DNA of 64,000 nt from Ceriagrion tenellum (Eukaryota > Arthropoda > Insecta > Odonata > Coenagrionidae): positions 35,645,925 to 35,709,924 of the forward strand of contig OY720637.1 in NCBI GenBank assembly GCA_963169105.1, given 5' to 3'. The translations under genes were made by a program, and so were the position numbers. Below are positions 33,012 to 45,239 of the stretch, in pieces (positions within the stretch are counted from its first letter, which is position 1; every line of letters begins with the position of its first letter). The notes under the pieces were generated by a model that worked only from the letters and a program-made list of their open reading frames with translations, was not told the origin of the DNA and did no database searches.

Positions 33012-33115
33012 AATTTTGTGTTAAGGTAGCTTGTGCTACGCTCCATACGAATGTTTACATGTACTGAGCTTGTAATCCTTTCATATTTGAGCACAGTTTT
33101 TCTCCCATCACTTAT
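33012..33115 (-). mobile_element. LINE family IV, short RT fragment
   Basis: Minus-strand reading gives KKLCSNMKGL and TFVWSVAQAT-like residues, similar to LLCSKKI...KTFLWSVALY at 32565-32650. Only about 100 bp remain on the far side of the SINE. Confidence 0.5.
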
Positions 33116-33299
33116 ATATTGCCGATTTATTGGCGGAATTTTTATATCAAAAGACGCTGGTGTGAAATGCTCACAAATAGCGTCAAATTAGTCTTAAAAA
33201 TTGCCGGCGTATTAGAAGTGGCGCTGGGAGTTTGGTCGTTTTGGGAAATCTACGATCGGGCACGAGGAAACGAGTGAAAATGGTCAGCTATGCCGGAGG

Positions 33300-33800
33300 T
33301 TAACCTAGGGAATGGAAAGGAGCCGAGGAGGACTGTTTAACTGGACAAGGGCTGGGCGGGTCGTTTTGAGGCAGGGTTCAATAAAGGAGGAATTTGGCCA
33401 AATAGGAATCGTTGAGATAATGGGAGCTTGGAATTCCGCAAGGAGAGTTAGACTTCGCGCTGAACCATGGGATACGCAAACGGAGAGGAAGAAGCGTCGG
33501 GCGGCGGTGGTGGTGGTTGGAGCGGATAATGACCGTCCATTAACGCGCGGATAAACTTGAGGCCATTAATTATTCGCCGCTAATGAAGTGGGACGATGAC
33601 TGGGGAGTGTGTAAAGTTTTAATACGGGATGATTTCCACGGAGAGGGCGGGCATTGTGCGGGATTCTACGCTAAGAAAAATCGTTGTGGCCGTCCCAGAC
33701 CAGGCACTGCCTGCAAACCCGAAAGGGCAGCGGGTGAGGGAATGCATAACAAAACTGTGGTCCGCGGAGAGCGTACAGGAGTACCCGTGTGAAATTTTAC
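33300..33800. other. GC-rich, G+A-skewed island
   Basis: Three plus-strand frames are open (33312-33554, 33583-33792, 33629-33817), with charged, low-complexity translations and no recognised domain. CpG dinucleotides are frequent (for example around 33480-33550). A host promoter or first exon is possible but unsupported. Confidence 0.4.
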
Positions 33801-34129
33801 ATGGAGTACTATACTAAGTATTAACGAGGTACTGCTTGTTAATAACTAAAGCAGCACTTTGCAAAGCTTCAATATGGCATAAAACTGATCTCATACTTTT
33901 GAATAATTTGGTTTCTGTGAAAAGGTAAAGAATGGGAAAGAACTGATTCATCTCTAGCCAGCTGCACATTCTAGAGTGATAATTTGTCTTCCTTTTTTGT
34001 TTGTTTTTTTTGGGGTGTTTTATTTGCCATATTTTAGGTTAGCATAAGCTTAATGAAGAGCAATGTTGCTGTATGTGATCCATTTTATTAGAATAATACA
34101 ATACAATAAATAACTTCATGCACTGTAGG

Positions 34130-34400
34130 AGCTGGTGCTTTCCCGGCGGACTCCATGCAGGAATTTTTCTCATGTTCTCCACTATGTTAGGATTCCCATG
34201 CGAACCGACTTTTCGATGCCTGACTTGTGCAGTACCTTCAGGGCTACAACTGCCCTGAAGAAGATGCACGGTGACTTTCCACTGGATAAATGATTTGAAT
34301 TCGACCAAGGTTTCGAAGTACTGCATCATCTTCAGGTGAAGTTAATGAAGATATTCTTCATCACCTGAAGATGATGTAGTACATCGAAACCTAGGTCGCA
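34130..34400. repeat. Penelope-type inverted repeat
   Basis: GGTTTCGAAGTACTGCATCA at 34308 pairs with TGATGTAGTACATCGAAACC ending near 34391, with arms of about 32 bp that include CATCTTCAGGTGAAG and CACCTGAAGATG. Upstream, GCTTTCCCGGCGGACTCCAT at 34138 matches the GCTTTCCCGGCG block at 36560 and 58032. The architecture resembles inverted terminal modules of Penelope-like elements. Confidence 0.7.
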
Positions 34401-35529
34401 TCAAAATTATTTATCCAGTAGAAAATTACCTATTCTGTTCTTCATCATCATTCTGTTCTTCATCATCAACTTGCTCCACATCACACGCCATGCCTCTCTT
34501 TTTTGTAGTATCTTAATTGGCACTGGCCAGTATATTTTTGTCATACCACTAGCACTACAGTTTTTCAAAATTTCTCCTTTTTTTACTGAATGAAATATAA
34601 ACTGGTTAAATGATTTTTTTTGGTTTTGAAAAGCGATGTCCATACGTTCTCTCATGAGGTCGAGGCGAGGTGATGAGGTCGCGACAATCAATCGACATCC
34701 TGATGCGATTTATAAAACTGAATTCTCGGTTAACGTAGATTCAGATAATAAGGCTTCGTCACCTGGAGGTCATCGTTTATAAAACTTTCATGAAACTGGG
34801 CCTTAGAAGTTATCTAGAAGGTTGGCCGAAGAAAATGGTGAATAGAGAACGTTATATTTAGATCCGGCCATGTTGACCATTGGGGTCGGTGATGACATTA
34901 ACTTACACGTGTCGAAATTTCTGGCATCGATGGATTCCTGTTTTTGTAGTCGGGAAATAGTAGATGTTCATTTGTCAAATTATGGAATTTGGAAAGGAAG
35001 AGGCTTTTTCATTATCCGTCTCGACCGTGGTGATTGATTGTCGTGTGCTTTTTCGTGGACCGTAATTAAAATCTTTGATTTTGGCCGTTAATTGAAGTTA
35101 CTGTTAATATAACTGATATTTAAGTTGAATTTACGAATTGTGTCAGTAATGAGAATGATGAGTCTTTGAAATTTCTTGTGTGGACTTGTTGGATACGTTC
35201 AACCTGTAGCCTTAATAAGGAAGGACTTGACATTGTCGAACATCGAAAAAAATAGTATCTTAGGAGTGACGTAATAGCCAGAAAAGTCTCAACTTCGGAT
35301 TGGCATTTTATTTTTGTCATTTTCCAGATTGTAACCTCAAGATTTTCGTCGCTATCGGAGGCTCGATCATTCCGAGGCCTTGCCGAATACGGCTCGTGAC
35401 GTAGCAAAACCGGGTCTTTGATTACGATTTCGGAGAAAATCGTATCCCTACTATCAATTAATATTATCTTGTCAGTATTACTGACCTCTTGAAGTAACTG
35501 GGATGGGAATCGGTTTCAAACCGTCGATT
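34401..35529. other. No gene; short 18-bp tandem repeat
   Basis: ATTCTGTTCTTCATCATC is repeated at about 34433 and 34451. The minus frame at 34407-34691 has no recognised domain. The rest is unique-looking. Confidence 0.5.
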
Positions 35530-36535
35530 GAAAATTAGGGTGGTGGTCATCAGGAAACACTGGGGAAACCTGGAATTGTCAGGGAATTTTGAATTTTTAG
35601 AATACATATGTCCGTCTTTAGAGCGCTTGCTTGCGCTTTACGGCATCCAATTTCCAGGCCTCTCTGTTTTCCCAATCTCCTTCTTGCAGGTTTTTCTCCG
35701 CCATGGCTTTGGTTATTCCGCTTCTCCATGAGTTAGGTGGCCTTCCTCTCTTTCTCCTTTCATAGGGTTTCCACTCCATGATGGTGCGGGGCAGTCTTTC
35801 TTTGAGCATCCTCAGAACATGTCCGAACCACAGCAGTTGTTTTGACTTGATTTCGTCCAGAATGGTTGTTGTCATTTTCATTATTTCTCGAATTCTCTCA
35901 TTTCTTACTCTATCAAGCCTGGATATTTGAATTTTTAGAAAAGTCAGGGAATTCTCAGTCAGGGAGCGACTGGAATCCTCTTTACTTGTCTACCTTTACG
36001 TCTATCGGCCAGTCTTTCCCGTCCTTTATTTCAACAACTGAAACCAACGTCCGCCGTGGACGTGCATGGAAAAAGAACCGTCAATTCGTGGAATATTCAG
36101 TTGTGAATCTTAGTTATTTGGTTATGAATCAGACGTACAATGTATCCTTTTTATATATCCTCATTGCGATATTTTCCTTGTGGTGTTACAATTCATGATC
36201 ACAATGCATTACGCTCGTCACAATGAATCCGAGACAATGTTGTTCGGAAAATGTTACCTCGCGTTTTTTTTTTTTTTTAGCTTCCGAGAGACAGGTCGAG
36301 AGGTTGCTGGAGCACACTAGCTCATATTAAATACATGCTTTCAGTTCTAAAAATACGAGACGATGATTAGAAAATTTAAAGCTGCTGTAGAAAATTCAAT
36401 TCAGCAGAAAACAATATTCCAATAATAGTTGACCTTTTGGCGATCGGTCAGGGAAATTGGTAAATCCATCAGGGAAAAGTCAGGGAAAGGTCAGGGAATT
36501 TGAAAATTGGATATCAATAGCCACCCTGAAAATTA
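35530..36535. mobile_element. hAT-like non-autonomous element with 8-bp duplication
   Basis: The 8-bp duplication GAAAATTA lies at 35530-35537 and 36528-36535. The element's ends are GGGTGGTGGTCA at 35538 and AATAGCCACCCT ending at 36527, a short imperfect terminal inverted repeat. GTCAGGGAA-type subterminal repeats occur near 35578, 35943, 36444, 36480 and 36490. An 8-bp duplication with short inverted ends fits the hAT superfamily. No transposase is present. A LINE (35603-35928) is inserted in it. Confidence 0.82.
35603..35928 (-). mobile_element. LINE family V insertion with 12-bp duplication
   Basis: It is flanked by GAATTTTTAGAA at 35591-35602 and 35929-35940. The minus-strand frame 35881-35618 reads IKSKQLLWFGHVLRMLKERL, a PRTIMEW block, RRKRGRPPNSWRSGI, and DWENREAWKLDAVKRKQAL before a stop. 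This is the C-terminus of a common arthropod LINE RT (RTE-like by general appearance). At 326 bp it is a short 5'-truncated insert whose final 87 codons remain open. Confidence 0.9.
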
Positions 36536-36549
36536 AATTAATTATTTTT

Positions 36550-36630
36550 AGGACTTAAGGCTTTCCCGGCGAATGCTTAGAATGTATAGCTCTCGGGTTT
36601 CCATCCGGGCGATGGTGGTTTCACGCACCG
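36550..36630 (-). repeat. Penelope-type terminal motif
   Basis: GGCTTTCCCGGCGAATGCTT, AGAATGTATAGCTCTCGGGT and CATCCGGGCGATGGTGG are matched in inverse by CGCCATCACCCGGTTGG and AACCCGAGAGCTATACATTC at 39892-39930. The GCTTTCCCGGCG block also recurs at 34138 and 58032. Confidence 0.6.
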
Positions 36631-38695
36631 ACGCACAGAGGGCTGAAATCGAAAAAAGCTGACCAAAACCTCCAAAACGTTTTTTTAGAGTCCGGGAGTT
36701 GAAATTTCGCGGTAACATTCCCAAGTAGTTTGTGCATGACATGTCGTATTCGTTTTTTTCTTGTACTCGCACATTAACAATATGTAAGGGATCAAAGTTT
36801 AACAAATTTCGCAAAAAACGCCCACCTTCGATTTTCTCTGTGAATTACCACAATTAACCTCTTTCTGTATTTTAATGGAGTAACTTATGGAAAATGTTTT
36901 AAAACCTTTTTATAACTCAGTTCTTTCTCTTTCATTTAATGGTTTATAAAAGATTTAATTGTATTATTAACCATAGACACAACAAAATGGCGGAGCCTAT
37001 TTTCAGTCAAATTTTTACATGTTTGTGGAGAAAATATTGGTGCCGCCTGGTTACGCTAAGTGACTCATACTACGTCATTCTTCAAAGCTTCCCGATTGTG
37101 AATCTAAAGAAAAACCTTGCGCATATTTGCGACCCCGAATATTACATCGTTTTTCGAGCGCGCGGTCGAGTCCGGTTCCGCCCGCCGGCGACGGGGAGTA
37201 CGATGATGCGGCAAGTGTTTGGATACAATATGGCCACATTCACTTTCCTATAGTGATCATCGATATATAGAGATTGCAGATAGCCACCATAAAGAATTTT
37301 TTAATAAATCATGCTACAAATGATACTCATAATCATATCGCGGGACACCGCAAGAGGTATCATGAAATACTTCTTTCTTTGAATGCACTCCTGAAACAAT
37401 CGCGGGATTTTCACATATATCCTGCACTTCACCTACGGAAGGATATGAGCATCTCTGTTTGACAGACAAACTCCCTTTCGAAGGCACCAGGCATCAGCTG
37501 GTGTCGCATGGCATCAACTCCCCAACCCTCTATAACTATTTCAAGGCCTTCCAAATATGACTAGTTTTATGACACCACGGAGCCCGTCGTGCGGTTTGTT
37601 GCGGATATTTTCGGGAGCATATTCTCTTTGCTCCAACGAAATGCACGTGCACATTTAGTTGTATTTCTGGTGTGATGTGGAACAGTTCTGCTTGCTTGTA
37701 CCTGCTTCTATCCTTGATACCTAGGTAAGTGCTTCGGCTTTTACCCGTGTTTGATTCAGTGTCCGATATCCAACTATAATCGCTTTTTTTGGTGGCATTA
37801 GTGGTGTTATTTCATTTTATTTTATACTTTCGTGGCATTTTTAAGGTATGTGTTGCATAATCATTTGTTTAATTCTTGGCTATAAAGGTTTTGCGAACTT
37901 TTAATTGAAATACAATTAAATGCTTCATGTAGTTACGGAACGAAATTATCAATATTAGTGCCTTTTTCATTTTACATCTCCAGAGTCGAACCAAATATTA
38001 CTATTTTGGGGCGTCGGTATTTGCTTTAAATTCTTTTTATAAAACCCATTTATTTTCTGGCTCTCTTGACGGTTTTGTAAATGCTTACCCTAAAAAATTC
38101 CTCCCGTCGAAATTTCACGTTTACAGCTACAAAATACTTTGTTGAAGTCTGGGTATCAATCCTTATATGCGAAAGAAGTTATTTATTGAAATATATCGCT
38201 AGAATATTGCGTTTGGTTTCAAATAATGAACTTTTTAAGTCTCTATCAAATAGTGAACTTTTAAAGCTCATTATTTGAGTGTATACTTCAATTGCAATTT
38301 TTTTGGAAAGTGCGTGAAGAAGGTGTGGTGGAGTGTTCTAGACACCACCAGAGATTTCTGAAGCGTCACGATAAAGGGCTGAAGACTGTTTTTAATTTTC
38401 TGGAATATTTTGCTCGAATGCTTGCCGAGTACATCAACTCCTTCCTGTAAGTTCATTTGTATTATTGAGTCAATTTATAGTCCTTGTACAGCGTTATATA
38501 TATTTTATCTTACGTTAGACAGTACAGGTGGACGTCCCGAAATATGTTTCCATGGTTCCAGCGAAAGATCAAAAAGAAGGGAAACAAAATTTCTGTAATC
38601 CTCTTATTCCGCGGCAACTCTTTTCTTTGCTGTATCAATACTAAACTAAAACTAATACGTAACTTCTCAAAAAGGCGCGTGGAAAGCACAGACAA
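36631..38695. other. 2 kb without a recognised gene
   Basis: A small CpG-rich piece lies at about 37125-37210. The short plus frames at 36939-37253, 37274-37462 and 38081-38278 have no recognised domain, and no repeat family is assigned. Confidence 0.45.
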
Positions 38696-38699
38696 CTTC

Positions 38700-39456
38700 T
38701 GTAAAGCAGAATGGCTTAGCTGTAAAATTCTTTCAGAGAAACAAATGGGATTGATTGTGGATGTACCGAGGCCGGAAAACGGGACAACTAACGATGGGAA
38801 CACGGCTGGGCGATTCTTTGACAATCCCAAGCTTTCTTCTGCATGGAGAAAACAGGTATGGAGAATATTGCCATCAACAATTATTATTTCCTGTTTCAGA
38901 GCATTATTATTAAAAATTATTTGTCATTTTATTTGTAAGTATGTGCATCTGATAGATTGCGATTTATGTTATAGGAATGACGTTAGCCTTATTACAAGGT
39001 TCTCCATTATATTGAAGGCAAATTCTAGTGGTCTCTGCATTAAAGAGGAAACATATAGGAATTACTGCTGGGAGAAAACCAAAGATTTGTGAAATTATAC
39101 CTGAGGTATTATATGCCACAGATAGTGCATAGTATTATCTTCAAAGTACTTCACGGAGCTGATATTGCGAAAGACTCGATTCTTCCTTTGTGACAACTCT
39201 CAGAAGAAGCAATAGAGGCTGGTAATAAGGACATAAGAAACTTTCGTGAGCGATTCACAAGAAAAATTCTGAAGTGGCTACCAAGGAGGAATTATTTGGA
39301 AGATTACTTCTCACGTCAGATCCTGTAATTTCGAACTCGTCGCTAGTTTCCCTGTGGAAAACATCAAGCTTGCCGAAAGAGGATATGAATCTGTTGTTAT
39401 CGAGTGAAAAACATTTACTGAGCTCAGGTAGTGAAGATGAAAAAGACTTCAGATAG
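38700..39456 (+). pseudogene. Decayed gene of an uncharacterised mobile-element-like family
   Basis: The plus frame near 38735-38855 reads EKQMGLIVDVPRPENGTTND, then GNTAGRFFDNPKLSSAW. A possible intron follows (CAG|GTATGG at 38855, TTATAG|G near 38974). Next come NDVSLITRFSIILKANSSGL and YRNYCWEKTKDL before a stop. After a frameshift, YMPQIVHSIIFKVLHGADI and LSEEAIEAGNKDIRNFRERF (39110-39250) follow. A last frame at 39274-39456 has ATKEELFGRLLLTSDPVISN and ends at a stop. The order VDVPRPxxGTTNDGNTxRRFF ... MPxxVHxxLxHG ... LSEEAxEAxNKD ... SDPVIS matches, from memory, a recurrent family of uncharacterised insect proteins that look transposon-linked. The function is unknown. At least three disruptions make it a relic. 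Confidence 0.65.
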
Positions 39457-39849
39457 TGCATTAAAAAGAACGAAGAAAAATTTATTTATCGTTTAAAAAT
39501 ATATCCTTATTATTATGGAAAATGGTGAACGTTTTTATTGTGTTCTTTTGTTTAGATTAGTTGTTCACGGCTGGATCAAATATCATTTTCTACCAGTGAC
39601 TTTGAATCAGCGTGATTATAATCTAATGCAATACAGATAAGAGTCTACATTTTAAGATAAAATACATATAAATGTATGTGATGTGTAACTATAGTCATTT
39701 AGTAGTTCTTTAGCTTAACTCTTTTTACCGTATTAGAGAAACAGACCGCACGAAGGGCTCCGCAGTTTCATCAAACGACTCTTTTCGGCGGGCCTTGAAG
39801 TAGTTAGAGGGGGTTGAGGAGTTAATGCCATGCGACTCCAGAGTTGTTA

Positions 39850-39940
39850 ATGCCATGGCAAAATACGCCTTCGAAACATCGGTGCCAAGAACCGCCATCA
39901 CCCGGTTGGAAACCCGAGAGCTATACATTCTCCTCATTAT
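39850..39940 (+). repeat. Penelope-type terminal motif
   Basis: TACGCCTTCGAAACATCGGT near 39867, followed by GCCAAGAACCGCCATCACCC and GGTTGGAAACCCGAGAGCTA, is the sense-strand version of the motif at 36550-36630. Confidence 0.6.
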
Positions 39941-40059
39941 TTTGAATAAATTCAAAACCAGTTTATTTCTCGATGAAGGTATTTAACATCTTACGAGCTC
40001 CAACATACTACGTTTGATCTGATCATGAGCGTAAAATGAGTAAGGTAGACTGGTATGTA

Positions 40060-40830
40060 GATGTAGGGCTTGCATGTTTATATGTAGATGTGTCAAGTTT
40101 ACCACGAATGACGGAGTATAGAGAGTGTGAGAGACGGTGGAGGAGAAGTAAAACTTGGGGATGAAGGAAAGGGAGGAAAGGAAACGGGTAAGGAGAGGGA
40201 GGAAGAGAGAGAAATGAAGGGAGACGGGAGTTATCCGGAAACACGTGGGACGGAAAGGAGAAAGGATGAGAGGGATGTGAGGAGATATATATAGAGAGGG
40301 AGGGAATTTGACGGGGCGAGAGAGGGTTGGAAGGGAGGCGGGGGAGGGAGAAAAGAATTGGAGCAGGGTGCCAAAGCTAGGAGTTGCCCACCTTTCGCAT
40401 CCATCGCCATCCATTTTAGCCCCCCCCCCCTCCCCCCGACTTCCCTCCTTTCCCTCTCGAGGAGAGCCCAAGAGCCTCCTCCCCTTGATCTCCATATCCT
40501 CCTCCTACTCCTGCTTCTCGCTTTGTGCCCATCGGAGCCTGAAATGGATCCGAGAAAACTGAAATCCTCCTCGGGAAGGATGTTGGCGTTCCTTCGACGG
40601 AGGGAGTGGTGGACTTGAAGGGTGGGTGTGGGGGCGAGGAGTCGCGATCGGGAAAGAAGGAAGCCAAGGGGGAGGGAGGGAGGGAACGGGTTCAGTGCTG
40701 GGGAAAATGAAGGGGCGGAATCCCATTTCCCCTCGCTCCGGAGTCGAGGAGTGTGGAGCTGGAAGTGAGGGAGTTTGGCGTGGAGAGACTACCCGGCATT
40801 GGTTGACATTGGGGTAGCATCGGAGCTATT
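40060..40830. other. GC-rich island with alternating GA and CT blocks
   Basis: 40100-40380 is G+A-rich, 40395-40530 is C+T-rich with a poly-C run near 40421-40437, and 40610-40810 is G+A-rich again. The GA and CT halves partly complement each other, so extended hairpins are possible. Seven open frames overlap on both strands (up to 170 codons, minus, 39983-40495), which is a composition effect. Confidence 0.55.
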
Positions 40831-42590
40831 TCTATTGTGATTGGAGGTACTACAGAGTATTCTGATAGAACTCTTCCATTTTTTCACAGCATCGAAGGTG
40901 CAGACTATTGACACTGTACCTGTGGGCAATGTTCACCCCAACCGGTCCTATGACATTAGATGCAAGCTTTCGCCTCATCAACCCTTATCAACCCAACGTG
41001 CTAATTAGATTTTCCGCAGCAAAGCGTTTACCTCTTTCCAAAACCATTGCAGTCTTTATTGTACTTTTAGTGGCGATTGCTTTCTAAAGAAGACTGCGGA
41101 AATATGATATGATATATTTTATTTACTCCCACATTATATTTACAATTATGAATACAAAAAAATAACGGGAGCTTTAGGTGGTCTCCAAGGTCCTAAGACC
41201 TGAAGTGAGCCACCAGCAGATACAACGAAAGTATGCTATTAATAAAGAAAGCAGTAACAGTATTATAAGTGACAGTTATAATTAACAATTATGAAAAAAA
41301 CGATTGAAAAAGGTACTCAATATTTTCACAAGAAAATAGCCAGTCTTTGGTCAGTTTTAGTGAATTGGTTATGGATTTACATTTTTTTATTTCAGTGAGT
41401 AGTGTTTTAAATAATTTTGGCCCCATATACAAAAAATATGGAGTGTTTAAGGTTAATCTTGTTCTGTATGTTACAATATTTGATTTGTTTCATAAATTGT
41501 ATTTGCATTTATCTGATACGCTGGGAATATTGCCACTTATGACAAAACATAATTTTAAGACTGAAAATTGATACAAATGCCTCGGTGGCAACAATGTTGG
41601 GACCACAAACAATGGAAAAGAGTGTTCATAAGAGTTTTTACAAAGTATGTCGTAGATGACCTGAGAATTCAACCACTATAATCATGCGTCAGAATTTAGA
41701 TGTGCTTCTGAAAATATATTTCATCTGCCCCAAGTGAAAGCCAAATTTAATAGCTGCTTTAGAACGAATTAAATGTTTACATATAAATGTGTTGTTTTTC
41801 CTCATTTAGAATGAGGAGAAATATCTCTTAATCATTTAAACCGACGGAAATACATTGTTCCGCTTTTACTTTGCCGGTATTTAGATCTAAAATTACGCCT
41901 CCAGGGGAATCGCGCAGGAAATCATTATTTGAGTGTAGCGATGTCCCTCCGTCGCGAAGAGCCCATTCAAATGCATAGTCTTTCAATTAGATACTTAAAC
42001 AAAAGAAATTGAAGGCTTAGAATCGGCTAAGTTTTCGTGTTTTTCGTGCCATTGAATTGAAAGCAATTGATGCCGATGAAATGTTTTTGCTGTAGAGGAA
42101 ATGGCTCTGGAGTTTGGTTTGACTGATATCCTGCGCTGAGAATAGTTATCGCTGAAGTAGCGCTATCTGAATCTTTGTTGGTTGGCAATTAATTTACTAT
42201 TCAATCGACCTACTGTAACAGGTATGGTAGTCTGTTGGTTATGAAATATGCCATCTTAAGCCACTCTTTTATGACTGTCGATAGTTCAAACAATTGAAGA
42301 GGGCCATATTGTATATTTTGAATCGTGGAAGCTTTTCTGTGCCATCAAAAATAGGATTGCTATCCTAAGCGTCCCATGTTACATGTAGACTCTTAATTCT
42401 TAAACTATATCCTCCCTTTGCTCCACATAAAACCAACCTCTTTACCTTAACGGATGTGTGTTCCTCCATCTCCTCAGTTTACCCATTATTCTCACTTTTA
42501 TCTCGGCCTTCAATCGATTTTTTTCGTCAATAACCTGCTCCGTCCACCTTCTCAATTTTCTCCCCTCGCATTTATCTCCTCTACTACCTT
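40831..42590. other. 1.8 kb without a recognised gene
   Basis: This is AT-rich sequence with no repeat family assigned. The opposing frames near 41347-41571 and 41490-41672 overlap and are not recognised. Confidence 0.45.
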
Positions 42591-42599
42591 GGTTTCCAA

Positions 42600-42725
42600 A
42601 TTATGTTCTTAAGAACAAAAGTGTGTGTATGGATTAATGTATGATATGGAGGAAGCGGAAGAGGTGTACAAGGATCGGGAAGTATGGCGAAAATCGTTTA
42701 AGCAGGGCCCCACGCGAATTCTTCA
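42600..42725 (+). mobile_element. LINE family II-like 3' fragment
   Basis: The plus-strand frame reads MEEAEEVYKDREVWRKSFKQ near 42648-42707, comparable to the family II C-terminus VNEAKEVCKDxSVWRKLLKQ at 31467-31537. The downstream 3' end is unlike that copy, so this is a related subfamily. Confidence 0.55.
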
Positions 42726-42939
42726 GCGTACCCATCAAGCTGTTTCCTGAAAAGGAATGTGTGTTTGTATGGACTAATTTTTTTGTCCACTCATCCTCCT
42801 TTCCTTAACTATTCTGGCCATCTATTTATCGTGCATCCCTCTTTTCTCTTATTCGTCGTATCTCCAGCCTGTTTGTTTCATCCATTCATTCATTCGAAGC
42901 TCTTCAAAGAAATTGGTATGATATTGAATTAAAAGTGGT

Positions 42940-43034
42940 ATATCAAGGATGAGTGCCTGTCTAAGGAAGCGAAAATCACCGTGTACAAAAGTGTACTTCT
43001 CCCCACTTTATTGTACGGTAATGAAACATGATAT
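42940..43034 (+). mobile_element. LINE family II, ~95-bp internal fragment
   Basis: GGATGAGTGCCTGTCTAAGG and the following KEAKITVYKSVLLPTLLYG-like frame are collinear with 31035-31120 of the LINE insertion at 31017-31618. Both boundaries are abrupt. Confidence 0.75.
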
Positions 43035-43084
43035 CCACGTAATATAATTCTTTTTATATGATTCTTGATTGATCTATCACCTCA

Positions 43085-43533
43085 AGGTAGTTTGAGTGAG
43101 ATTTTGTAGTAGTCGTACATAATTGAGACCATTTTTAATAGTAATTTTTATATTTCAGTAGCTTTAAGAAGTATGAATCCAATATTTTTTAACGGCGCAA
43201 AAATATTTATTCCTTGAAGTCTGATATCCTCTGTGATTGAATTAATATATCTTTTTATGAGTCTGCAACTGGACTTATTTTTTTATAAGGCACGGGGAAG
43301 CCTTCACATTGGGAGGTTTTTATTTGCAATGCTTCGAAAATTTCGACGGCGATCAATTGATTTGTTATAAAAAGTTGGTGCACAGCAAAAAAAGTACAAT
43401 GTAATTCAATTCTACCGTAAAAATTCTGCGAATGTGGTCTTAAGGTGTTTTGGGAAGATGAGGTAATTTTATACACGACGAAGCCAGATTTTTTGAATTC
43501 ATGGTGAAATGAAATGTCGCTCAAACTGTCTTA
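43085..43533 (+). mobile_element. TAAGGTAG MITE, diverged copy (e)
   Basis: The copy begins AAGGTAGTTTGAGTGAGATT at 43084 and ends TGTCGCTCAAACTGTCTTAA near 43515-43534. The middle is shortened and strongly diverged. It is placed in the family by its termini, the AATTGAGACCATTTTTAATA block and the TTCAGTAGCTTTAAGAAGTA block. Confidence 0.7.
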
Positions 43534-43659
43534 ACTCTGTCGTGAAAACCACAAAAGATCTACGTGTCCGCGCCAAAGGGCTGCGATGCTCTTCTCAGAT
43601 AGGCAGGCCTTTACCTTATCTCGGTGACCGAGATGGCAAGGTATTGGTGGCGTATCCAG

Positions 43660-43960
43660 TGGAGGATGGGGAGCTGAAACCTTTGAGTGAGGGGGGTCGA
43701 ATATGGGGCGACGCGCCGTCCGTTCGGTTGTGGTATGGGTAAACGGGAAGAGGCGGATGGGATCCCCTTTGCCCGACCGACGTGGGGAGAGAGGAAGGAT
43801 GGCTGGGGACGACAATCGACTCGCCAAATTCCGATCGGCCATTCAAATCTCCGGTCTCGGGACTCTTGGCGCCGCAACTCCGTCAGTCAAGTCTGTGGGC
43901 TCGCTGAAGGAGAAGATCTGCGACGGAGATGGAAATGAAGTCTTGGGGAAATGGGATGAA
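43660..43960. other. GC-rich, G+A-skewed island
   Basis: Six overlapping frames on both strands (for example 43703-44110 plus, 43611-43877 minus) are open, and none has a domain. A poly-T run lies just downstream at 43973-43990. Confidence 0.5.
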
Positions 43961-45239
43961 GGCGTCGGGGACTTTTTTTTTTTTTTTTTTAAGGATTCCT
44001 TCGACCCGAAAAAGAGATATGCTGCGTGGAAAGGTTCTCCATCACTTCCCTTATTCTATGGAGAGACCCATCTATATTATTTTATACTCACGGAAAATTG
44101 CATTCAATAGAAAGTTCCATTTTCTCTCCTGGTTACGTTTCTTTTGTTTAAGCAACGCTGTGATATTCTCCATAATAATTTAAAAGAAAGTAATGGAATG
44201 TGTCGTTAGCACGTGGAAGACTCCGGTTTTAATCATCCTTTAGCGGCGATCTTGCTTCGTGCTCTTCAAATGCACAATTTTAGCATTCTGCATGAACATA
44301 CCCAGGGTAGAAAAAGTGGCTGTTTGTTCATGAAACGGTTCTTGAGCAAATTAATTCCATCCCTCATTAAATTCTCCGAGCGTAATAATCCGGGTGAAGT
44401 ATACCTTGAAGGAAAATAAACGTTTTCTTACGAGAAATATAGTTCTCTAGTTCAGTAATTAAAACTTTTTCCCCTGAAGTTCTTGGTTGTCAGTCGTATA
44501 TTCTTGTATCAATATCACAAGGGCTTTAGCATCTTGATTTTTGTATTTGTTGATACGTTTTCAGAGGGCAAGAAGCTTGGTTAAAAATGAGCTTAGCCAA
44601 ATTTGAATCGTCTACCCTTAAATACCTTGACGTGAATTTTAATTTTATTCAACGATGGTCCTCACTGCGACGGTAAAATTACAGTACTTTGTTCAGGTGT
44701 CATGTGTTGTAGCAATGAATGAATGTATTCCATCTCGTGGAGTGGTGTCTACGTTATCGATAAAAAAGAAATTAAACGTGGACTTTGAACAGGTGGAATG
44801 TTTTCAGGCGTTATATGTTGGTCATCAATTTCAGAATGAACAAAGTGCCGTTTCATTTTTCATTAGTGACTTCAGTGCATGAAAATTACTGATGAGAGTG
44901 ATATTACCTCCGTGACTTTTAATAATTTGGTCCGAATTGAAGCTTGATTGTTGAGAATTTATTTAATTTCACACAGAGCCCTCTTAGCCAAAGGAAAATA
45001 TTCCATAGTGCTCGCCAATGAAGGAGAGCTCAAGTGTTGTGTACGAATATTAAGTTATGGGCTTGGTGGATCCTATTATGGTGAGAGATAACCTTTTTTT
45101 ATTTATTGAGTCGTTTGGAAACTTACCAGTGATATTTACCGGTAAACGAGTGGTTGCTACGTGAGGAGAGCGGTGATCGCGCCAGAAATTTCTTCATGCT
45201 TCGAGTGCGCGAGTTACTCGATATGGAGGTCAAGTGCAT
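43961..45239. other. No recognisable feature
   Basis: This is AT-rich sequence with short frames (44213-44419, 44655-44882, plus) lacking known domains. Confidence 0.45.

Noticed and set aside
39983..40495. 170-codon minus-strand frame
   Set aside because: It lies in a GA/CT block with many concurrent open frames and has Pro/Ser/Leu-rich low-complexity sequence.
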